A stretch of 64,000 bases of DNA from an uncultured Clostridia bacterium (GTDB taxonomy: Bacteria; Bacillota; Clostridia; TANB77; CAG-508): contig CAKPQH010000003.1 of assembly GCA_934178475.1 (NCBI GenBank), positions 1-64,000 of the forward strand, in the 5' to 3' direction. The translations under genes were made by a program, and so were the position numbers. A model generated the notes under the pieces. That model was not told where the DNA came from. It searched no databases and saw only the letters and a program-made list of their open reading frames with translations. The stretch's first letter is position 1. Each line of letters starts with the position of its first letter. Shown here piece after piece: positions 59,620-64,000 of the stretch.

Positions 59620-60594
59620 ATGAATAAAGTTTTGAAAGTTATAGTAATAATCATGGTTTTGGTATTTGTTGCAATTGGAGTGATGTTAGTCTATAGTAAG
59701 AATGATTTAAAAAGAACATTTGATAAAAACGATAATGTGGATGTTGTTCAAAATAATGAAATTCAAGAAAGCAGTGATGATGAGAATATAACAAAAATAG
59801 AGGAGTTGCCTGAAAAATATAGTTTTATACAAGCTATTAAAGATAAGTGTGTGGTTTCTGGGTATAAAAAGATGTATAACAAAGATGTTTTAGATAAATT
59901 TGTAGAGAATGTAAATAACGGAAAAAAGGGATTTATGAGACTTATTAGTTATACAATAGAGGGTGATATGATTATAACAGATATTGATTTTGATGGAAAA
60001 ATCTTTAAGGTCTGTTTCGACTGGACAAGAGATGAATATTCAAGTAAAGAAGATAGAATTTATAAATATTGTAAATATGAGAAATTTGAAGAAGAAAGAA
60101 CAGAAACAGGAACTTACTATTATGTGGATTCACCATTAGATGGAGATCTAGGAAAAAGGGATATTGTTGGATGTGAGAATAATATAGAATTTATAAATGA
60201 TTATAAATTTAATTATATATTAAGTGTAAAATATGACCAGAATCAAGAAAAAAATTTAGAGAAAATAACTACAGATGAATTTAATAATAAATATAATTAT
60301 GATGTGTTTTATTATGGTATAGATAGTGCTGAAATTACAGTGGATAATGAAAAAATGAATTTAAATGAAGCTTTAAATCAGGAAAAGGTTTCGATGGGAA
60401 AAGTTATTGAGCAAGCAGAAAAAGATAGTGAATCTGGTATTATAGTGAGTGATACGTATAAAGAAGGTGGAAGTATGATTTACTTTTATGATACATATAC
60501 AATTATAAAAAAACATTCTTTAGATGGAAACAGAGATGTATATATTGGTGATCCAGAGATGAGATTAGAATCAATAGGAAAGGAGAAGAATTAG
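59620..60594 (+). CDS. Membrane-anchored DUF4362-like protein
   Basis: 324 residues: N-terminal TM anchor (about 5-25), acidic linker, and a domain with VENVNNGKKGFMRLISYTIEGDMIITDIDFDGKIFKV (about 92-130), the DUF4362 pattern. Cysteines occur at C56, C130 (approx.), C146 and C180. Outside-facing by anchor type. AAGGTG precedes the ATG. It follows the sigma-factor gene by 68 nt and precedes the next gene by 3 nt, so these form an operon. Function unknown. Confidence 0.7.
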   Translation: MNKVLKVIVIIMVLVFVAIGVMLVYSKNDLKRTFDKNDNVDVVQNNEIQESSDDENITKIEELPEKYSFIQAIKDKCVVSGYKKMYNKDVLDKFVENVNNGKKGFMRLISYTIEGDMIITDIDFDGKIFKVCFDWTRDEYSSKEDRIYKYCKYEKFEEERTETGTYYYVDSPLDGDLGKRDIVGCENNIEFINDYKFNYILSVKYDQNQEKNLEKITTDEFNNKYNYDVFYYGIDSAEITVDNEKMNLNEALNQEKVSMGKVIEQAEKDSESGIIVSDTYKEGGSMIYFYDTYTIIKKHSLDGNRDVYIGDPEMRLESIGKEKN

Positions 60595-60597
60595 TAA

Positions 60598-61686
60598 ATG
60601 AAGAAAAAAATAATATTATGTGTGAGCTTAATTGTCTTAATAGTTATATTAGTATTTAGTGTAGTATTAATAAACAAAAATAAAAAAGATGTAGATAGTA
60701 GCAATAGTGCTAATATGAAAAATACAGAAGGAATAGAGACGGTCTTAACATTAGAAGATGAGATAAAAGATGATACAATATGGTGTGGTACATTTCAGCT
60801 TATATGGAATGACTTAAAAAATGATTTAGCAAAACAAGATATAGCGTTTATGCCTAAACAACTAAAAGTAGTTGAAAATTTAAACAAAGAAACGTTTAAA
60901 AAGGAATATTTAACGGATAAATATTATTATAAAAAGATAGGTATACCATCTTTAGAATTGAAAAAAGAAATTGAAAATGCCATAAAAGATAAATTTAATG
61001 AAAAAAGTAATATTTTGGATAACTTTGAGTGGAATGGAAAAAGTGAAAATGATTATTTTTTGTATGTTATGTTAAAAAAAGAGTTTGAATTTGAAAAAGC
61101 TTTTGAAGACTTAGATAAAGGAGCTTTTGGAAATTTTAATAATATTAGTTATTTTGGAATAAAAGATGAAGATAGCAATGAAGTTTTAAAGCAGGTTGAG
61201 GTGCTATATTATGATTCTAAAGATGACTTCGCTATTAAATTAAAAACAAAACAAGAAGATGAAGTTATTTTATGCAAAAATCCTAAAGGGGAAACTTTTA
61301 ATGAAATATATGATAAAATAAATGAAAGAAGAGATGATTATAAAGGTGATGTATTTATACAAGAGGGAGAAAAGCTAAAAGTACCAAATATAAAAATAAA
61401 TCAAAAAAAGGAATTTAAGGAAATTGAAAATAATAGTTTTTATTTTTCAACAGGTAAAACTTGCCATATAGATAAAGCGATTCAAACAATAGAATTTGAT
61501 TTGGATAGAAAAGGTGGAAGAATTAAAAGCGAAGCAGGAATGATGGCGCTACTACAGGATAGTATTTCAATGCGTACAGAAAGAACGTTTTATTTAGATG
61601 ATACATTTGCTATTTTCTTAAAAGAAGAAGGAAAAGACAAACCTTATTTTGCAGGGAAAATAACAGATATAACTAAATTTCAATAA
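60598..61686 (+). CDS. Membrane-anchored extracellular protein, weakly serpin-like
   Basis: 362 residues with an N-terminal TM segment (about 4-23) and a long soluble part. The segment SISMRTERTFYLDDTFAIFLKEEGKDKPYFAGKI near the C-terminus is faintly like the last strands of serpin-type or related domains; TIWCGTFQLIWNDLKNDLA near residue 60 recalls clostridial proteins sometimes listed as serpin-like. I do not claim inhibitor activity: no reactive-centre loop can be read. Its start lies 3 nt after the DUF4362-like gene, so both are translated from one message with the sigma factor. Confidence 0.6.
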   Translation: MKKKIILCVSLIVLIVILVFSVVLINKNKKDVDSSNSANMKNTEGIETVLTLEDEIKDDTIWCGTFQLIWNDLKNDLAKQDIAFMPKQLKVVENLNKETFKKEYLTDKYYYKKIGIPSLELKKEIENAIKDKFNEKSNILDNFEWNGKSENDYFLYVMLKKEFEFEKAFEDLDKGAFGNFNNISYFGIKDEDSNEVLKQVEVLYYDSKDDFAIKLKTKQEDEVILCKNPKGETFNEIYDKINERRDDYKGDVFIQEGEKLKVPNIKINQKKEFKEIENNSFYFSTGKTCHIDKAIQTIEFDLDRKGGRIKSEAGMMALLQDSISMRTERTFYLDDTFAIFLKEEGKDKPYFAGKITDITKFQ

Positions 61687-61707
61687 AAAGGAGAAATATA
61701 AAGGAAA

Positions 61708-62382
61708 ATGAAGAAGGTACAAATATTGGATATAATAGCATATTTATTTGTGGGGTTAAATTTGGTTATAGATTTTATGCCTAATATTAGTTTAAGTGTA
61801 AAGGCAAAACTATTTGTATATATTTTAAGTATTCTACTTATATTTGTTAATATGAAAATACAAAATAAAAAACTTGAAAATGATGAGAAAGAAAAAAATA
61901 TAAGAAAAGGATTATTAAAGATTTTTATTGTATATTCTATATTAATAATGACATTATTATTTTTAGATGGAAATTTTAGAATGTATACTTGGAGAAAAAA
62001 TGTTAATATATTTTCTAAAGAATATTTTCAAAATTTTTGTAATATAGTTCCGTTTTCTACAATTATTAATTTTTTTGATAAAAGTGCAAAAGGATATTTA
62101 AATACTAGAATTTTAATAACAAATATTTTAGGCAATATATTGATATTTGCACCATATGGTTTCTTTTTGCCTACGATATTTGAGGATAAGTTTAAAAGTT
62201 CGAAAAATTTTATTTTGGGAATGATTGTAATTGTTTTTGTTGTTGAGGTTGTTCAATTTTTAACAGGATTAGGTTCTTTTGATATTGATGATATAATTTT
62301 AAATACTTTAGGCGCAGTTATGGTATTTTTAATCTTTAAAGTAGAAAAGATTAATATATTTATTAAAGATATTTGTAAATAG
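61708..62382 (+). CDS. VanZ-family membrane protein
   Basis: 224 residues with about five TM segments (about 8-22, 33-48, 70-88, 134-155 and 160-214). The VanZ core is visible as NIVPFSTIINFF (about 111-122), NILGNILIFAPYGFFLP (about 138-154) and FVVEVVQFLTGLGSFDIDDIILNTLGAVMVF (about 178-208). VanZ proteins affect teicoplanin tolerance and envelope properties by an unknown route. Last gene of the sigma-factor cluster; 21 nt after the previous gene and followed by a strong terminator. Confidence 0.88.
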   Translation: MKKVQILDIIAYLFVGLNLVIDFMPNISLSVKAKLFVYILSILLIFVNMKIQNKKLENDEKEKNIRKGLLKIFIVYSILIMTLLFLDGNFRMYTWRKNVNIFSKEYFQNFCNIVPFSTIINFFDKSAKGYLNTRILITNILGNILIFAPYGFFLPTIFEDKFKSSKNFILGMIVIVFVVEVVQFLTGLGSFDIDDIILNTLGAVMVFLIFKVEKINIFIKDICK

Positions 62383-62386
62383 AAAG

Positions 62387-62425
62387 AAAGAGCAAGAAAT
62401 TTTAATTTCAAGCTCTTTTTTTTTT
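62387..62425 (+). terminator. Terminator between VanZ gene and xpt
   Basis: AAAGAGC 62387-62393 with GCTCTTT 62412-62418, inner AAGAAAT/ATTTCAA pairing, followed by nine T. Convergent genes meet here, so it may act on both strands. Confidence 0.85.
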
Positions 62426-62996
62426 AATCTATGAATTCTATTTTTTCTTTAGACATGTGTTTTATTCTAGCAAGAGAGTAAACATCATATCCAAGCGAAT
62501 CTAATTTTTGTCTTCCTGGTTGAAATGATTTTTCAATAACTATACCAATACCTGATACAGATGCATTTGCTTGATTTACTAAATTTATAGCTCCTAAGGA
62601 TGCTTTTCCATTAGCTAGGAAATCATCTATTATTAATATATTGTCGTTTTCTGATATATATTTTTTAGAAAGTGTTAAATTGTATTCGGTGTTTTTAGTA
62701 AATGATTTTACTTTTGTTTGATAAAAGTCACTTTTTAATATTTGAGATGTTTGCTTTTTTAATATAACAAGAGGTACATTTAATTCTAAAGCTGTCATAA
62801 GAGCTGGCGCAATTCCAGAACTTTCAATTGTAAATACTTTTGTTATTTTTTTGCTTTTAAAGTATTTTGCAAATTCAAATCCTATTTCTTTCATCAAGAA
62901 TGGGTCTACTTGGTGATTTAAAAAGCTATCTACTTTTAATATATTTTCACTTAGTATGATTCCATCTTTCTTTATTTTTTCTTTTAATAATTCCAT
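62424..62996 (-). CDS. xpt: Xanthine phosphoribosyltransferase
   Basis: Purine salvage enzyme (190 residues) making XMP from xanthine and PRPP. N-terminal [32 protein letters not shown] and [17 protein letters not shown] are typical, and the PRPP loop reads [13 protein letters not shown] (about 123-135). AGGAGGTT-like GGAGGTTATC precedes ATG at 62996; further in-frame starts upstream lack this. In many Firmicutes a purine riboswitch precedes xpt, but the 116-nt gap to the divergent gene shows none that I can recognise. Single gene, convergent with the VanZ gene. Confidence 0.94.
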   Translation of the reverse strand: MELLKEKIKKDGIILSENILKVDSFLNHQVDPFLMKEIGFEFAKYFKSKKITKVFTIESSGIAPALMTALELNVPLVILKKQTSQILKSDFYQTKVKSFTKNTEYNLTLSKKYISENDNILIIDDFLANGKASLGAINLVNQANASVSGIGIVIEKSFQPGRQKLDSLGYDVYSLARIKHMSKEKIEFID

Positions 62997-63112
62997 GATA
63001 ACCTCCATATAAAATAATAACATTATTATACAATAAAAGACAAAAATATCAATAAATATATTTGTAAAATTTGATTTTTTTTGATAAAATGATTTAGGAA
63101 AAGAGGAAGAAA

Positions 63113-63703
63113 ATGAAAAAAGAAATTATAATAGCTTCAAACAATGAAGGAAAAATAAAAGAAGTTCAGCAAATACTAGAAGAATACAATGTGATACCAA
63201 TGAAAAGCTTAGGAATAGAAGTAGAAGTGGACGAAGACCAAGAAACTTTTAGTGGTAATGCGATAAGAAAAGCAGAGACTATAGCGAATTTCTTAGAGGG
63301 AAAAGTATGTTTAGCAGACGATTCTGGAATAGAAATTGAGTTTTTAAATGGACTCCCTGGAGTACATACTAAAAGATGGTTTAAAGGAACAAATAGAGAA
63401 AGAAATTTGGCTATTTTAGAGAAATTAAAAGGCGTAGAAAAGAAAAATCGAAAGGTAAGAGTTGTTACTGCTATTGCAATGTCAAATGGAAAAAATACAA
63501 TTTGTGCAGAAGGAGTTATTAAAGGTTATGTTGCAGAAAGTCCAAAAGGAGAAAATGGATTTGGATTTGATGAAATCATTGAGTTAGAAAATGGAAAGAC
63601 ATTAGCTGAATTGTCAAAAAAAGAAAAAAATGAAATAAGTTCGAGAAAAAAGGCATTGATTCTTTTAAAAGAAAAATTGTTTGAAAACAATATTGAGTTT
63701 TAA
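63113..63703 (+). CDS. rdgB: XTP/dITP diphosphatase (RdgB/HAM1 family)
   Basis: House-cleaning enzyme (196 residues) hydrolysing dITP, ITP and XTP to monophosphates. Signatures: [18 protein letters not shown] (SNN-x-GK loop, about 5-22), [24 protein letters not shown] (about 67-90), and FGFDEII near the C-terminus. Catalytic Asp of ADDSG present. AGAGGAAG precedes the ATG. The next gene, Maf, is also a nucleotide pyrophosphatase, 19 nt further on, so these form a pool-sanitising operon. Confidence 0.95.
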   Translation: MKKEIIIASNNEGKIKEVQQILEEYNVIPMKSLGIEVEVDEDQETFSGNAIRKAETIANFLEGKVCLADDSGIEIEFLNGLPGVHTKRWFKGTNRERNLAILEKLKGVEKKNRKVRVVTAIAMSNGKNTICAEGVIKGYVAESPKGENGFGFDEIIELENGKTLAELSKKEKNEISSRKKALILLKEKLFENNIEF

Positions 63704-63722
63704 ATAGACGGAGGAGATAGAA

Positions 63723-64000
63723 ATGAATTTTATATTAGCATCAAATTCACCAAGAAGAAAAGAATTATTAGGAATGATTGTACATAGTTTTGACGTTATA
63801 CCTAGCGAAACTTCCGAAACATTAAGAGAAGGATTAAATGTTTATGAGCAAGCTACATATTTATCTTATATAAAAGCAAAAGATGTATATGATAGAACAA
63901 CTGGTGATAGAATAGTTATAGGTTCTGATACAATGGTTGTAAAAAATAATAAAATATTTGGAAAACCTAAGAATGAAGAAGATGCAAAACATATGATAAA
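63723..64000 (+). CDS. maf: Maf-family nucleotide pyrophosphatase (partial)
   Basis: Runs off the window end. The visible 92 residues read MNFILASNSPRRKELLGMI (SxSPRR phosphate loop), then IPSETSET and DRIVIGSDTMVVKNNKIFGKPK, the Maf pattern. Maf proteins hydrolyse non-canonical or modified NTPs and affect septum formation. GGAGGAGA precedes the ATG by about 6 nt. C-terminal half is outside the window. Confidence 0.93.
   Translation, partial: MNFILASNSPRRKELLGMIVHSFDVIPSETSETLREGLNVYEQATYLSYIKAKDVYDRTTGDRIVIGSDTMVVKNNKIFGKPKNEEDAKHMI

Noticed and set aside
62997..63112. Purine riboswitch upstream of xpt
   Set aside because: The gap to the divergent gene is only 116 nt and shows no conserved purine aptamer sequence on the minus strand.
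1..64000. DGR reverse transcriptase or template repeat within the window
   Set aside because: No frame with reverse transcriptase motifs was found, and the 3' ends of the two candidate variable regions are not repeated elsewhere in the window.

Overview
This 64-kb window is a very AT-rich stretch of a Gram-positive chromosome, almost certainly a Clostridia-type member of the Bacillota. The evidence is strong AGGAGG-type ribosome binding sites, a tRNA-dependent T-box leader in front of pheST, a dipicolinate synthase gene (spore formation), Mini-III RNase, and FtsEX linked to PcsB/CwlO-like hydrolases. No genus can be named from the sequence alone.

Layout. 0-2.4 kb: ribosome assembly GTPase rbgA, mrnC and a lone C-terminal transketolase subunit. 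2.7-3.8 kb: a secreted SH3/CAP protein and a 39-residue membrane peptide. 3.9-7.6 kb: T-box plus pheS-pheT. 7.6-11.6 kb: a small unknown gene, rnpB, an RluA-type pseudouridine synthase, a dGTPase-like HD protein and dpaA. 11.6-11.9 kb: a free-standing small transcription unit whose short ORF contains a 28-nt GA microsatellite. 13.5-20 kb: envelope operon ftsE-ftsX, two M23 hydrolases, a C-terminal processing protease, pgsA and rpe. 20-33.6 kb: surface and membrane proteins, a LonB-like protease, an M23 gene with no canonical start codon, and a catalytically dead subtilase. 33.6-35.2 kb: a HipA-like kinase with an overlapping partner gene. 35.2-45.8 kb: housekeeping genes (mgtE, tsaD, recG, tRNA-Leu, rlmD and others). 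46.5-56.9 kb: a Wzx/Wzy-type surface polysaccharide locus that probably starts from an N-acetylated diaminosugar. 57-58.5 kb: an Rpn-family nuclease cassette, with a decayed copy at 46.1-46.4 kb. 58.6-62.4 kb: an unusual sigma factor with a membrane tail and its putative operon. 62.4-64 kb: xpt, rdgB and maf (cut by the window end).

Most interesting signal. Two proteins (11974-13305 and 22501-24259) have a prepilin-like N-terminus and a C-terminal FGE/C-type-lectin-like domain. Each gene ends in about 120 bp of markedly GC-richer sequence (about 44% G+C in an otherwise AT-rich gene) that encodes the RGG...SNR...GSR or RGG...GVF...FRP pattern of variable domains. This is what variable repeats of a diversity-generating retroelement (DGR) look like. 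No reverse transcriptase or template repeat is in the window, so the retroelement would act in trans from elsewhere. The second variable region carries a one-base frameshift. A third prepilin-like protein (26811-29885) displays phage-tail-like modules. Together these suggest a family of surface-displayed, possibly hypervariable ligand-binding proteins. This is inference until a reverse transcriptase and template are found.
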